64,000 nt of DNA from Blastococcus saxobsidens (GTDB lineage Bacteria; Actinomycetota; Actinomycetes; Mycobacteriales; Geodermatophilaceae), in NCBI RefSeq assembly GCF_002938435.1, contig NZ_POQT01000019.1:1-64000 (forward strand), in the 5' to 3' direction. A model generated the notes under the pieces. The model did not search any database. It was given only the letters and a program-made list of their open reading frames with translations, and had not been told where the DNA came from. A program made the translations under genes and the position numbers. Positions 8,562 to 17,872 of this stretch are shown here, piece after piece (positions within the stretch are counted from its first letter, which is position 1; every line of letters begins with the position of its first letter).

Positions 8562-9722
8562 GTGTCCCTGCCACCCCTGGTGGAGCCCGCCGCCGACCTG
8601 TCCGTCGAGGAGGTCCGCCGCTACAGCCGCCACCTGATCATCCCCGACGTCGGGATGGACGGGCAGAAGCGCCTGAAGAACGCCAAGGTCCTCGCCGTCG
8701 GCGCCGGTGGTCTCGGGTCGCCGGTGCTGATGTACCTCGCGGCGGCCGGTGTCGGCACGCTCGGGATCGTCGAGTTCGACACCGTCGACGAGTCCAACCT
8801 GCAGCGCCAGATCATCCACGGGCAGTCCGACGTGGGCCGGTCCAAGGCCGAGAGCGCGCGCGACTCCATCAAGGAGATCAACCCGCTGATCGATGTCCGG
8901 CTGCACGAGACGCGGCTGGACAGCGACAACGTGATGGACATCTTCAGCCAGTACGACCTCATCGTCGACGGCACCGACAACTTCGCCACGCGCTACCTGG
9001 TCAACGACGCGTGCGTGCTGCTGGACAAGCCCTACGTGTGGGGCTCGATCTACCGCTTCGACGGCCAGGTCTCGGTGTTCTGGAACGAGCACGGCCCGAA
9101 CTACCGTGACCTGTACCCGGTCCCGCCGCCGCCCGGCATGGTCCCGTCGTGCGCCGAGGGCGGCGTGCTCGGCGTGCTGTGCGCCACCGTCGGCGCCATC
9201 CAGGCGACCGAGGCCGTCAAGCTGATCACCGGCGTCGGCGAGACGCTGCTCGGCCGGCTCATGGTCTACGACGCCCTCGAGATGACGTTCCGCGAGATCA
9301 AGGTGCGCAAGGACCCCGAGGGTGAGCCGATCACCGGCCTCATCGACTACGAGGCCTTCTGCGGCGTCGTGTCCGAGGAGGCCCAGGAGGCGGCCGCCGG
9401 CTCGACCATCACCGTCGACGAGCTCAAGGACATGATGGACGCCGGCAAGGAGTTCGAGCTGATCGACGTCCGGGAGCCCAACGAGTACGAGATCGTCTCG
9501 ATCCCGGGCGCGAAGCTCATCCCCAAGGACGAGATCCTCTCCGGCCGGGCGCTGGCGCAGCTGCCGCAGGACAAGCCGATCGTGCTGCACTGCAAGACCG
9601 GCGTGCGGTCCGCCGAGGCGCTGGCCGCGGTCAAGAACGCCGGCTTCAAGGACGCCGTGCACGTGCAGGGCGGCGTGACGGCGTGGGCCACGCGGATCGA
9701 CAAGGCGCTCCCCACGTACTGA
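8562..9722 (+). CDS. moeZ: Adenylyltransferase/sulfurtransferase MoeZ
   Basis: A 386-residue fusion of an E1-like adenylyltransferase (about 1-260) and a rhodanese domain (about 285-386). It activates and sulfurates small sulfur-carrier proteins for molybdopterin, thiamine and cysteine supply. The nucleotide loop GAGGLG lies at 47-52, the SNLQRQ motif near 79-84 and the rhodanese active loop CKTGVR has Cys344. The CxxC zinc pairs of E. coli MoeB are absent, as is usual for actinobacterial MoeZ. GTG at 8562 is preferred over the in-frame GTG at 8511 because AGGAG lies just upstream. A hairpin repeat starts 4 bp after the stop. Confidence 0.95.
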   Translation: MSLPPLVEPAADLSVEEVRRYSRHLIIPDVGMDGQKRLKNAKVLAVGAGGLGSPVLMYLAAAGVGTLGIVEFDTVDESNLQRQIIHGQSDVGRSKAESARDSIKEINPLIDVRLHETRLDSDNVMDIFSQYDLIVDGTDNFATRYLVNDACVLLDKPYVWGSIYRFDGQVSVFWNEHGPNYRDLYPVPPPPGMVPSCAEGGVLGVLCATVGAIQATEAVKLITGVGETLLGRLMVYDALEMTFREIKVRKDPEGEPITGLIDYEAFCGVVSEEAQEAAAGSTITVDELKDMMDAGKEFELIDVREPNEYEIVSIPGAKLIPKDEILSGRALAQLPQDKPIVLHCKTGVRSAEALAAVKNAGFKDAVHVQGGVTAWATRIDKALPTY

Positions 9723-9726
9723 CCGC

Positions 9727-9799
9727 GAGGTGCTGGAACGGCCCCCGTCCAGGGGCCCGTGCTGAGCTTGCGAAGCGCGGGGAGGACGGGGGTCCTTCA
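9727..9799 (+). repeat. Dispersed hairpin element, copy A
   Basis: The element begins GAGGTGCTGGAACGGCCCCC, has an inner arm AGCTTGCGAAG and ends GGACGGGGGTCCTTC. The outer arms GGCCCCCGTCC and GGACGGGGGTCC are complementary. It follows moeZ directly and could act as its terminator. Confidence 0.85.
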
Positions 9800-9857
9800 G
9801 CCGGTCCGCTTTTCTGATCGAGAGGCGGGCCGGGCCCTCGGCATGTTCACTTCTCCC

Positions 9858-10439
9858 ATGTCCGACTTCTCGCCCGTCGAGCTCCTGGAGCTCTTCCAGC
9901 GTGCCCAGAACCAGTTCACCGACCGGGTCGACGCGGTCGAGCCGGACCGCTGGGAGGACCCCTCGCTGCCCGGCTGGACGGTCTCCGACCTGGTCGCGCA
10001 CCTGGTCAGCGAGCAGCTGTGGGTGCCGCCGCTGATGGCCGGCGAGCCGTACGCCGAGGGCCGGTTCCCCGACGACACCAGCGATCTGCTGGGCAACGAC
10101 CCGCTCCTGGGCTGGGAGTCCGCCGCCGACGGCGCGCTGTCGGCGTTCGCCGAGGACGAGGGTCTGATCCGCACCGTGCACCTGTCGCGGGGGCCCACTC
10201 CCGCCGCCGAGTACATCTTCGAGATGACGACGGACCTCACCGTCCACGCCTGGGACCTCGCGCACTCGACCGGCGGCGACACGGAACTGGACGGCGAGCT
10301 GGTGACCGCCGCGCTCGTGTATGCCGAGCGGCTGCCGGAGGACGGCATCCCCGGGGTCTTCGAGGCGCCGCTGGACGTCTCGGCCTCCGCCGATCCACAG
10401 ACGCGGCTGCTGGCCCGCTTCGGGCGCAAGGCGGTCTGA
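9858..10439 (+). CDS. Maleylpyruvate isomerase/DinB-fold protein (TIGR03086-like)
   Basis: A 193-residue protein of the mycothiol-dependent maleylpyruvate isomerase N-terminal fold. It has the signatures WEDPSLPGWTVSDLVAHLVSE near 30-50 and the segment FEMTTDLTVHAWDLAHSTG. The latter carries the His/Asp pattern that in the family coordinates a metal. This corresponds to Rv3205c-like proteins in the same position. The first Met at 9843 and the one at 9858 are both possible; I used the second because family members begin MSDF-like. Members are thought to use mycothiol or an unknown substrate, so no reaction is claimed. It follows the repeat after moeZ. Confidence 0.8.
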   Translation: MSDFSPVELLELFQRAQNQFTDRVDAVEPDRWEDPSLPGWTVSDLVAHLVSEQLWVPPLMAGEPYAEGRFPDDTSDLLGNDPLLGWESAADGALSAFAEDEGLIRTVHLSRGPTPAAEYIFEMTTDLTVHAWDLAHSTGGDTELDGELVTAALVYAERLPEDGIPGVFEAPLDVSASADPQTRLLARFGRKAV

Positions 10440-10526
10440 GCCACGGTACGGGGAGAAATGGCCCGGAGCCGGACATCCCGCCGCCGCAGATGTCCGGCTG
10501 CGGACGACGCTTGCCATGATCGACGG

Positions 10527-10820
10527 GTGGCCGAGGAAGCTGTCGACGTCGACGAGGCGGTGTTCGACGCCGTCGCGGGCATCCCGCCGGGCCGGGTGAG
10601 CACCTACGGGGCCATCGGCCGGCTGGTCGGCGTCGGGCCACGGCGGGTGGCGCGGGCGCTGTCGCAGGGCGGGGGAGCGGTGCCCTGGTACCGGGTCGTG
10701 CGCGCGGACGGTTCGATGGCCGAGCCGGTCCGGGTGCGGCAGGCGGCGCTCCTCGCGGCCGAGGGCGTGCCGGTGCGCGACGGCAGGGTCGTGCTCGACG
10801 CGGTGGGCTGGCCCGACTGA
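10527..10820 (+). CDS. Alkyltransferase-like DNA-binding protein (ATL)
   Basis: A 97-residue protein equal to the DNA-binding domain of O6-alkylguanine-DNA alkyltransferase. The helix-turn-helix VSTYGAIGRLVGVGPRRVARAL is visible from about residue 24, with the Tyr and Arg that flip and hold the damaged base. The methyl-acceptor motif PCHRV is replaced by PWYRV (53-57), so Trp54 stands where the catalytic Cys would be. Such proteins bind O6-alkylguanine without repairing it and pass it to nucleotide excision repair. GTG at 10527 starts the domain cleanly. It lies two genes upstream of adnA, as in mycobacteria (Rv3204). Confidence 0.9.
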   Translation: MAEEAVDVDEAVFDAVAGIPPGRVSTYGAIGRLVGVGPRRVARALSQGGGAVPWYRVVRADGSMAEPVRVRQAALLAAEGVPVRDGRVVLDAVGWPD

Positions 10821-10947
10821 GGCCGGCGGACGAGAACCACGTGGGGCGCGGTCACCGGCGGATGTCCGCCGCATGTCCGGCTTTCCCCGGTGCACCATTT
10901 CCGCGCATTCGCTTCAGTCGTCCGGAATGGCTGCCGATCTCCGGTGC

Positions 10948-11112
10948 ATGAACACCATGGCGTGCCGGGCAGTGGCCCAGGCCGGGCTGGTCGCCGGAAC
11001 CGCATCCCTGGACGAGGAGCGGGCCTTCCCGCTCCTGCTGGTCGCGGGCTGGCTCACCACCGCGGCCGACCTGATGCTGGAGCAGGCGCTCCTGGACTCC
11101 CTGGCGGCCTGA
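10948..11112 (+). CDS. Small hypothetical protein (54 aa)
   Basis: A possible small protein beginning MNTMACRAVAQAGLVAG and ending in the helical stretch MLEQALLDSLAA. Codon third positions are strongly G/C, and the sequence has a plausible amphipathic helix content. No domain is recognised and no clear ribosome-binding site precedes ATG 10948. An upstream in-frame start at 10873 would add 25 residues with poor codon bias. It lies between the alkyltransferase-like gene and adnA on the same strand. It may be real or a chance frame in an intergenic space. Confidence 0.4.
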   Translation: MNTMACRAVAQAGLVAGTASLDEERAFPLLLVAGWLTTAADLMLEQALLDSLAA

Positions 11113-11175
11113 CCCTCTCGTTCCACCCGTCACGTCCGGCGCAGGATCGTCGTACCCCCGTGCTTCCATCGAGGG

Positions 11176-14100
11176 GTGGCACAGCGCGGGGGTGAAGCAG
11201 GTCCGGTCTACCGGCTCCTGCCGGGCGAGCCCCCGCACACCACGCCGCCGGTGCTGGACCCGACGCAGCAGGCCGTCGTCGACCACCCCGGCGGGCCGCT
11301 GCTCGTGCTCGCCGGCCCCGGTACGGGCAAGACGACGACGATCGTCGAGGCCGTCGCCCGCCGCATCGACGCCGGCATCGACCCGGAGCAGATCCTCGTC
11401 CTGACCTTCAGCCGCAAGGCTGCGGCGGAGCTGCGCACCCGCATCACCTCCCGCGTCGCCCGCACCATCCGCGAGCCGCTGGCCCGTACGTTCCACTCCT
11501 ACGCCTACGGCGTCCTCCGCCGAGCCGCCGTGCTCCGCGGGGACCCGCCGCCGCGGCTGCTCACCTCCGCCGAGCAGGACGCCGTCGTCGCCGAGCTGCT
11601 GCGCGGTGACGCCGAGGGCGTCGGCACCGTGCGCTGGCCCGACGACCTGGCGCCGGCGCTGGCCACCGAGGGCTTCCGGGCGGAGCTGCGCGAGCTGCTG
11701 CTGCGCGCCACCGAGCGCGGGGTCGGGGCGGCGCAGCTGGCCGCCTGGGGGCGGGAGACCGGCAACGAGCACTGGGTGCACGCGGCGGCGTTCCAGCAGC
11801 AGTACGAGAACGTCAGCGACTTCTGGGTGGCCTCGCGCGGTGACGCCTCGGGCTACGACCCCGCCGAGCTGGTCCGCCAGGCCATCCTCGAACTGAGCGA
11901 GGACCCGGAGCTCCTGCGCCAGGAGCGGGAGCGCGCCCGCTGGCTGTTCGTCGACGAGTACCAGGACACCGATCCCGCCCAGGTCGAGCTGCTGGAGCTG
12001 CTGGCCGGCGGCGGTGCCAACCTGGTCGCCGTCGGTGACCCGGACCAGTCGATCTACGCCTTCCGCGGCGCCGAGCCCCGCGGCATCGTCGAGTTCCCCG
12101 ACCGCTTCCGGCACACCGACGGCCGCGCGGCCGGCAGGCTGTCGCTCGGCGTGTGCCGCCGGTCGGGCGAGGAACTGCTGCGGGTCAGCCGGCAGGTCGC
12201 CGAGGGGCTGCCCGGGCCGTGGGAGCACCGCCGGCTGGCCGCCGGCGAGGGCGCCCCACCCGGCGAGGCCGAGGTGCACGTCTTCGGTTCCACCGCGGTC
12301 GAGGCCGCCTACGTCGCCGACGTGCTCCGGCGGGCGCACCTGCTCGACGGCGTCCCGTGGTCCCGGATGGCCGTCGTCGTGCGCACGGCCGCGGTGCTGG
12401 GGCCCTTCCGGCGGGCGCTCGCCTCGGCCGGGGTGCCGGTCACCGTCTCCACCGACGACCTCCCGCTGGCCGCCCAGCCCGCGGTGGCTCCCTTCCTGCA
12501 CACGCTGACGGCGCTGCTCCCCGGGCCGGACGGCGAACCGGCGGGCCTGGACGAACCGGCGGCGGAGGCGTTGCTCGCCTCCCCGCTGGGCGGTGCCACC
12601 GTGCTCGACCTGCGCCGCCTGCGCCGCGCGGTCCGCATCGCGCTGGCCAAGCAGGGCGTCGATGCCGCCGAACGGGGCGCCCCGCTGGCGATGGCGCTGG
12701 CCGACGAGGCGCTGCTGGAGGCGCTGCCCGAGCACGTCGTCCGCCCCGCCGCGCGGGTGGCCGCGGTCATGGCCGCCGGACGGTTCGCCCTGGCGCAGGG
12801 CGGCACCGCCGAGGACGTGCTGTGGGCGATGTGGCAGACCAGCGGGCTGGCCACCCGGTGGGCGCGGGCCAGTGCCGCCGACGGCCCGTCGGGGGCCGTG
12901 GCCGACCGCGACCTCGACGCCGTCGTCGCGCTGTTCGACGCCGCCGCCGGCTTCGTAGACCGACTGCCCTCGGCCGACGTCCGCGCGTTCGTCGCGCACC
13001 TGTCGGCGCAGGAACTCCCGGGTGACACCGGCGCCGCGCGCGCCGTGGCGGGCGAGACGGTGCGGCTGCTCACCGCGCACGCCTCCAAGGGTCTGGAGTG
13101 GGAACTGGTCTGCGTCTCCGGCGTGCAGGAGGGCGTCTGGCCGGACCTGCGGGAACGGGCGTCGCTGCTCGGCGCCGAGGTCCTGGTGGAGAAGGTTGCC
13201 GGCATCGACGGTGCCCGCACCGACCGCCGCACCCTCGCGCTCGCCGAGGAGCGCCGGCTCTTCTACGTCGCCTGCACCCGCGCGCGCCGCCGGCTGCTGG
13301 TCACCGCCGTCGAGGGCGCCCTGGACGGCGCCGACGCTGGGGCGACCGCCTCCCGCTTCCTCGACCTGGTCGAGCCGCCGCCGGCCGACGGCCGCCCGCT
13401 CACCGAGCTGCCGCGGGCACTGACGCTGTCCGCCCTCGTCGCCGAGCTGCGGCGCGCGCTCACCGATCCGCACACCCCCGCGCCCAGGCGGTCGGCGGCG
13501 GCCTCGGTGCTGCGCCGGCTGGCCGACGACGGCGTGCCCGGCGCCGCCCCCGCCCGCTGGTGGGGGCTGGCACCGCTGTCCGACGACGCCCCCCTGGTGC
13601 CGGAGGAGGAGCCGGTGCGGGTGCGGCCGTCGGCCATCGAGACCTTCCAGAAGTGCCCCCTGCGCTGGGTGCTCGGCGCGGTGGGCGCGGAGGCCTCCCC
13701 GGACGCGACCCGCACCGTCGGCACGGCGGTGCACGCCGTGGCGCAGCAGGTCGCCGAGGGGCTGTCCGCCGCCGACGCGCGCGCCGTCCTGGACGACGAG
13801 CTCGACCAGCTGGACCTCGGGCCCGGGTGGGCCGACCAGCGGCAGCGGGTCCACGCCCAGGACATGCTCGACCGCTTCCTCCGCTGGCACGTCGCCAACG
13901 GCCGGGAGCTGCTCACCGCCGAGGGCAGCGTCGACGTCGTGGTCGGGCGGGCGCGGATCCGCGGCCAGGTGGACCGGCTGGAGCGCGACGGCGAGGGGCG
14001 CCTGGTCGTCGTCGACCTCAAGACCGGCAAGACGGCGGTCAGGAACACCGAGGAGCACGGCCAGCTCGCCGCCTACCAGGTGGCGATCGCCGCCGGCGGC

Positions 14101-14358
14101 TTCGCCGAGCACGGCACCGTGCCCGGCGGCGCCGCGTTGCTGCAGGTCGGCACCGGCGCCAAGGCCAAGGAGCAGCACCAGGAGCCCCTGCCCGCCGACG
14201 TGCCGCTGGACCAGACCTGGGCGGGACAGCTCGTGGCCGAGGTGGGTGAGGGCATGGGCGGCGGAACCTTCGAGGTCCGTACCGGCACCCACTGCTCCCG
14301 CTGCCCGGCCCGGCGCAGCTGCCCGCTGCAGGAGCGCGGCCGGCAGGTGACCGGATGA
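11176..14358 (+). CDS. adnA: AdnA, helicase-nuclease subunit of the AdnAB DSB-resection complex
   Basis: A 1060-residue UvrD/AddB-like subunit that, with AdnB, resects double-strand DNA ends in actinobacteria. The N-terminal helicase has Walker A GPGTGKTT (about 47-54) and VDEYQDTD (about 258-265). Later motifs GDPDQSIYAFRGA and TAHASKGLEWE are intact, suggesting an active ATPase. The C-terminal RecB-family nuclease has GQVDRLE and the catalytic pair D947-x-K949 in VDLKTGK. Cys827, Cys1040, Cys1043 and Cys1049 form the AddB-type 4Fe-4S staple that embraces the nuclease domain. GTG 11176 is used. The stop overlaps the adnB start by 4 bp. Confidence 0.95.
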   Translation: MAQRGGEAGPVYRLLPGEPPHTTPPVLDPTQQAVVDHPGGPLLVLAGPGTGKTTTIVEAVARRIDAGIDPEQILVLTFSRKAAAELRTRITSRVARTIREPLARTFHSYAYGVLRRAAVLRGDPPPRLLTSAEQDAVVAELLRGDAEGVGTVRWPDDLAPALATEGFRAELRELLLRATERGVGAAQLAAWGRETGNEHWVHAAAFQQQYENVSDFWVASRGDASGYDPAELVRQAILELSEDPELLRQERERARWLFVDEYQDTDPAQVELLELLAGGGANLVAVGDPDQSIYAFRGAEPRGIVEFPDRFRHTDGRAAGRLSLGVCRRSGEELLRVSRQVAEGLPGPWEHRRLAAGEGAPPGEAEVHVFGSTAVEAAYVADVLRRAHLLDGVPWSRMAVVVRTAAVLGPFRRALASAGVPVTVSTDDLPLAAQPAVAPFLHTLTALLPGPDGEPAGLDEPAAEALLASPLGGATVLDLRRLRRAVRIALAKQGVDAAERGAPLAMALADEALLEALPEHVVRPAARVAAVMAAGRFALAQGGTAEDVLWAMWQTSGLATRWARASAADGPSGAVADRDLDAVVALFDAAAGFVDRLPSADVRAFVAHLSAQELPGDTGAARAVAGETVRLLTAHASKGLEWELVCVSGVQEGVWPDLRERASLLGAEVLVEKVAGIDGARTDRRTLALAEERRLFYVACTRARRRLLVTAVEGALDGADAGATASRFLDLVEPPPADGRPLTELPRALTLSALVAELRRALTDPHTPAPRRSAAASVLRRLADDGVPGAAPARWWGLAPLSDDAPLVPEEEPVRVRPSAIETFQKCPLRWVLGAVGAEASPDATRTVGTAVHAVAQQVAEGLSAADARAVLDDELDQLDLGPGWADQRQRVHAQDMLDRFLRWHVANGRELLTAEGSVDVVVGRARIRGQVDRLERDGEGRLVVVDLKTGKTAVRNTEEHGQLAAYQVAIAAGGFAEHGTVPGGAALLQVGTGAKAKEQHQEPLPADVPLDQTWAGQLVAEVGEGMGGGTFEVRTGTHCSRCPARRSCPLQERGRQVTG

Positions 14359-17300
14359 CCCGAGGTTCTGGACGGCCCCGTCCCGGGTTCCCTCGCGAGC
14401 GTGCGAGCGGAGGGGAGGACGAGGTCCTTCAACAGCTGTCCTTCGACGACCTGTTCGCCGGTGCCCCGGCCGACGAGCCGGCGCCTCGCCGGCTGCTCAC
14501 CCCGGCCGAGGTCGCCGCACGCTGCGGGCTCTCCTACGCGCCGTCCGACGAGCAGGCCGGCGTCGTGTCCGCGCCGGCCGACCGGCCCCTGGTCGTCGTG
14601 GCGGGGGCGGGATCGGGCAAGACCGAGACGATGGCCGCGCGGGTGTCCTGGCTGGTGGCCAACCGGATCATCGAGCCCGAGGCGATCCTCGGGCTCACCT
14701 TCACCCGCAAGGCCGCGAGCGAGCTCAACGAGCGGATCCGGCTGCGGCTGGGCGCGCTCGCCCGCCACCCGGACACCGAGCCCGATCTGAAGGAGCGGCT
14801 GGGGATCGCCCAGCCGACGGTGTCGACCTACCACGGCTACGCGGCGGCGCTGGTCGCCGAGCACGGGCTGCGCATCGGGGTGGAGCCCGGCGCGGGCGTC
14901 CTCGGCCCGGCGATGTGCTGGGGCCAGGCGACGACGGCGGTCGCCGCGTGGACCGGGGACATGTCCGACGTGCCGCTCTCCCTGCTCACCACCGTCGAGG
15001 ACGTGCTGGCGCTGGCGGCGGAGATGGGCGAGCACGACGTCGCCCCCGCCGCCCTCCGCGCGTGGACCGCCCGGCTCGAGACGCAGATCGCCGGCTACCC
15101 CGACGCCCCGAAGAAGAAGGGGCCCTACGCCGCGGTGACCGAGATGCTCGCCCGGCAGCGGGCCCGGGTGGCGCTGCTGCCGCTGGTCGAGGCCTTCGAG
15201 GCGCGCAAGCGGGCGATGGGCTCGATCGACTACGCCGACCAGGTCGCCTATGCCGCGCGGATCGCCGTGGCGTCGGCGGAGGTCGGCCACCGCGAGCGCG
15301 CCCGCTGGAAGGTCGTGCTGCTCGACGAGTACCAGGACACCAGCGTCGGGCAGCTGCGCATGCTCGAGGCGCTCTTCGGCGGCGACAGCGGCCACCCCGT
15401 GCTGGCCGTCGGCGACCCGCGCCAGTCCATCTACGGCTGGCGCGGCGCGTCGGCCGGCACGATCGAGCGGTTCGCCCGCACCTTCCCCGGCCACCCGGGA
15501 CGCCGGGCCGAGCGGCTGACCCTGGCCACCAGCTGGCGCAACGACGAGGCGGTGCTCGCCGTCGCCAACGCCGTCTCCGGGATGCTGCCCGAGCCGGCCT
15601 CCCCGTTGCCCGATCTGGCTCCGGCGCCGACCGCCGGACGCGGCGCGGTGACCGTCGGGCTCTACGAGACCGTGGCGGAGGAGACCGCCGCCCTGGCCGA
15701 CCGGTTCGCCGCCTGCTGGGAGGGCCGCGACGCCGCCCTGCCGGCCCGGGACGACGGCCGCCCGGCCTCCATGGCGGTGCTGGTCCGCACCCGCAAGCAG
15801 CTGCCGGGCATCGCGGCGGCGCTGCGCGAGCGCGGCCTGCCGGTCGAGGTGGTGGGGCTGGGCGGGCTGCTCGAGGTGCCCGAGGTCTCCGACGTCGTCG
15901 CCACCCTGACGGTGCTGGTCGACCCCACCGCCGGTGACGCCATGGGCCGGCTGCTCACCGGGGCGCGCTGGCGGATCGGCCCGCGCGACCTCGCGGCGCT
16001 CGAGGCGCGGGCCCGGGCGCTGGTGCACTCCCGCCGCCCGGCCCCGCCCGCCGAAGGGGAGGCTGCCGCGGCGGCCACCGCCGAGCCGCCGCAGGAGCGG
16101 GGCAGCATCGTCGAGGCGATCGACGACCTCGGCGACGCCGAGCAGTACTCGCCCACCGGCTACCGGCGGCTGCGCCGCCTGGGCGGCGAGCTGGCCCACC
16201 TGCGCAACCGGATCGGTGAGTCGCTGCCCGACCTGGTCGACGAGGTGGCCCGGACGCTGGGCCTGGAGACCGAGCTGGCCAGCGCGCCCGGGGTCAGCCC
16301 CGCCGGCGCGCGCGCGCACCTGGACGCCCTGCACGGGGTGGCGGCGGAGTTCACCCAGCTGGCCGAGCTGCCCTCGCTGCCGGCGTTCCTGGGCTACCTG
16401 CGTGACGCCGAGGAGCGCGAGCGCGGGCTGGAACCGGGAGAGGTGGCGGTCAACCCGGAGGCCGTCCAGCTGCTCACCGGGCACTCGGCCAAGGGCCTGG
16501 AGTGGGACGTCGTCGCCGTGCCGGGGATGACGGTCGACCAGTTCCCCGCGCGGTCCAACGCCAGCGACTCCTGGATCAAGGACCCGGGTGCCGTCCCGGT
16601 CGACCTGCGGCTCACCGACCGCGAGGAGCTGCCCCGTCTGAAGCTGCCCGTGCCCGGGTCCGGCGACCAGGCGGTGGTGCGCGACGCGCTGGAGGAGTAC
16701 GTCCAGGACTGGAAGGACTTCGGCCGGGACGAGGAGATCCGGCTGGGGTACGTCGCCGTCACCCGCGCCAAGCGGCTGCTGCTGTGCTCGGGCAGCTGGT
16801 GGCGGGACGGGATCAAGCCGTGCGGGCCGTCGTCGCTGCTGCACACCGCCAAGGAGGCCTGCGAGGCCGGCGCCGGCACGGTGGTGCACTGGGCGCCGGC
16901 GCCCGAGGACGGCGCGACCAACCCGGCGCTGGAGGAGTGGCCGGTCGGGCAGTGGCCGGCCGATCCGCTGTCGGAGCCCCGCCGCCGCGCACTGACCGCT
17001 GCCGCCCAGCTGGTCGAGGGTGCCGCGTCCCACCCGCTGGACCCCGACCTCCCGCTCGGCGAGCCCGACGAGCTCGTCGCCCAGTGGGTGCGCGACGCCG
17101 ATCTGCTGCTGCGCGAACGGGCCGTCGCCTCCAGCCCCACGGTGGAGGTCCCGCTGCCCTCGCACCTCTCGGTGTCGGCGCTCGTGACGCTGCGCCGGGA
17201 CCCGGGCGAGCTGGCCCGCCGGCTGCGCCGTCCCATGCCCGCCGCGCCGGCACCCCAGGCCCGTAGGGGCACCGCCTTCCACGCCTGGCTCGAGGAGCGG

Positions 17301-17744
17301 TTCGGGGCAGCTCGGCTGGTCGACCTCGACGAGCTGCCGGGCTCCGGTGACGAACTGGCCGCCCCCGACGACGCGCTCGGGGAGCTCCGGGAGGCGTTCC
17401 TCGCCAGCGAGTGGGCCGACCGGCAGCCGGTCGAGGTCGAGGTGCCGTTCGAGACGCCGCTGGGCCCGTTGACCCTGCGCGGCCGGATCGACGCCGTCTT
17501 CCAGCGCGAGGACGGCGGCTACGAGGTCATCGACTGGAAGACCGGCCCGCCCCCGACCGGTGCCGAGCTGGCCGCGGTCGCGGTGCAGCTGGCCGCCTAC
17601 CGGCTCGGCTGGTCCCGGCTCACCGGTGTGCCGGTGGAGCAGGTCAGCGCCGGCTTCCACCACGTGGCCGCCAAGGAGACGATCCGCCCCGTCGACCTGC
17701 TCGACGAGGCCGGCCTCCTGGCGCTGGTCACCGGAACGGACTGA
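14355..17744 (+). CDS. adnB: AdnB, helicase-nuclease subunit of AdnAB
   Basis: A 1129-residue partner of AdnA. Walker A GAGSGKTE lies near residues 84-91, LLDEYQDTS near 322-330, GDPRQSIYGWRGASAG and GHSAKGLEWDVV follow, and a RecB-type nuclease ends the protein with RIDAV and D1060-W-K-T-G. It has no Fe-S Cys staple, as expected for AdnB. The ATG at 14355 overlaps the adnA stop (ATGA). Residues 3-26 are encoded by a copy of the dispersed hairpin element. There is no other ATG, GTG or TTG before the helicase core, so the repeat appears to supply the translated N-terminus. Confidence 0.95.
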   Translation: MTRGSGRPRPGFPRERASGGEDEVLQQLSFDDLFAGAPADEPAPRRLLTPAEVAARCGLSYAPSDEQAGVVSAPADRPLVVVAGAGSGKTETMAARVSWLVANRIIEPEAILGLTFTRKAASELNERIRLRLGALARHPDTEPDLKERLGIAQPTVSTYHGYAAALVAEHGLRIGVEPGAGVLGPAMCWGQATTAVAAWTGDMSDVPLSLLTTVEDVLALAAEMGEHDVAPAALRAWTARLETQIAGYPDAPKKKGPYAAVTEMLARQRARVALLPLVEAFEARKRAMGSIDYADQVAYAARIAVASAEVGHRERARWKVVLLDEYQDTSVGQLRMLEALFGGDSGHPVLAVGDPRQSIYGWRGASAGTIERFARTFPGHPGRRAERLTLATSWRNDEAVLAVANAVSGMLPEPASPLPDLAPAPTAGRGAVTVGLYETVAEETAALADRFAACWEGRDAALPARDDGRPASMAVLVRTRKQLPGIAAALRERGLPVEVVGLGGLLEVPEVSDVVATLTVLVDPTAGDAMGRLLTGARWRIGPRDLAALEARARALVHSRRPAPPAEGEAAAAATAEPPQERGSIVEAIDDLGDAEQYSPTGYRRLRRLGGELAHLRNRIGESLPDLVDEVARTLGLETELASAPGVSPAGARAHLDALHGVAAEFTQLAELPSLPAFLGYLRDAEERERGLEPGEVAVNPEAVQLLTGHSAKGLEWDVVAVPGMTVDQFPARSNASDSWIKDPGAVPVDLRLTDREELPRLKLPVPGSGDQAVVRDALEEYVQDWKDFGRDEEIRLGYVAVTRAKRLLLCSGSWWRDGIKPCGPSSLLHTAKEACEAGAGTVVHWAPAPEDGATNPALEEWPVGQWPADPLSEPRRRALTAAAQLVEGAASHPLDPDLPLGEPDELVAQWVRDADLLLRERAVASSPTVEVPLPSHLSVSALVTLRRDPGELARRLRRPMPAAPAPQARRGTAFHAWLEERFGAARLVDLDELPGSGDELAAPDDALGELREAFLASEWADRQPVEVEVPFETPLGPLTLRGRIDAVFQREDGGYEVIDWKTGPPPTGAELAAVAVQLAAYRLGWSRLTGVPVEQVSAGFHHVAAKETIRPVDLLDEAGLLALVTGTD
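14361..14431 (+). repeat. Dispersed hairpin element, copy B, inside the 5' end of adnB
   Basis: GAGGTTCTGGACGGCCCCG at the left, the inner CTCGCGAGCGTGCGAG and GGACGAGGTCCTTCA at the right match the element seen at other gene ends. Here it sits in the reading frame of adnB rather than between genes. Confidence 0.85.
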
Positions 17745-17872
17745 CCGATCCCGGGGCGCGCGGGCGCATCCCGCGATCCGGCTGGTTGCGGCACCCGGCC
17801 GGAGCGCGTTCCCATTCCCGTGTCACGTGCGGGGGATGACGGGACCGTCCGGACGAGCACTCGGAGGGCACG

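Noticed and set aside
10852-14292. An open frame of over 1,100 codons on the minus strand opposite adnA
   Set aside because: It mirrors the G/C-rich third positions of adnA, shows low-complexity Gly/Arg/Gln composition and no domain.
14073-17663. A second very long minus-strand frame opposite adnB
   Set aside because: It has the same composition artefact as the frame opposite adnA, with no recognisable motif and no ribosome site.
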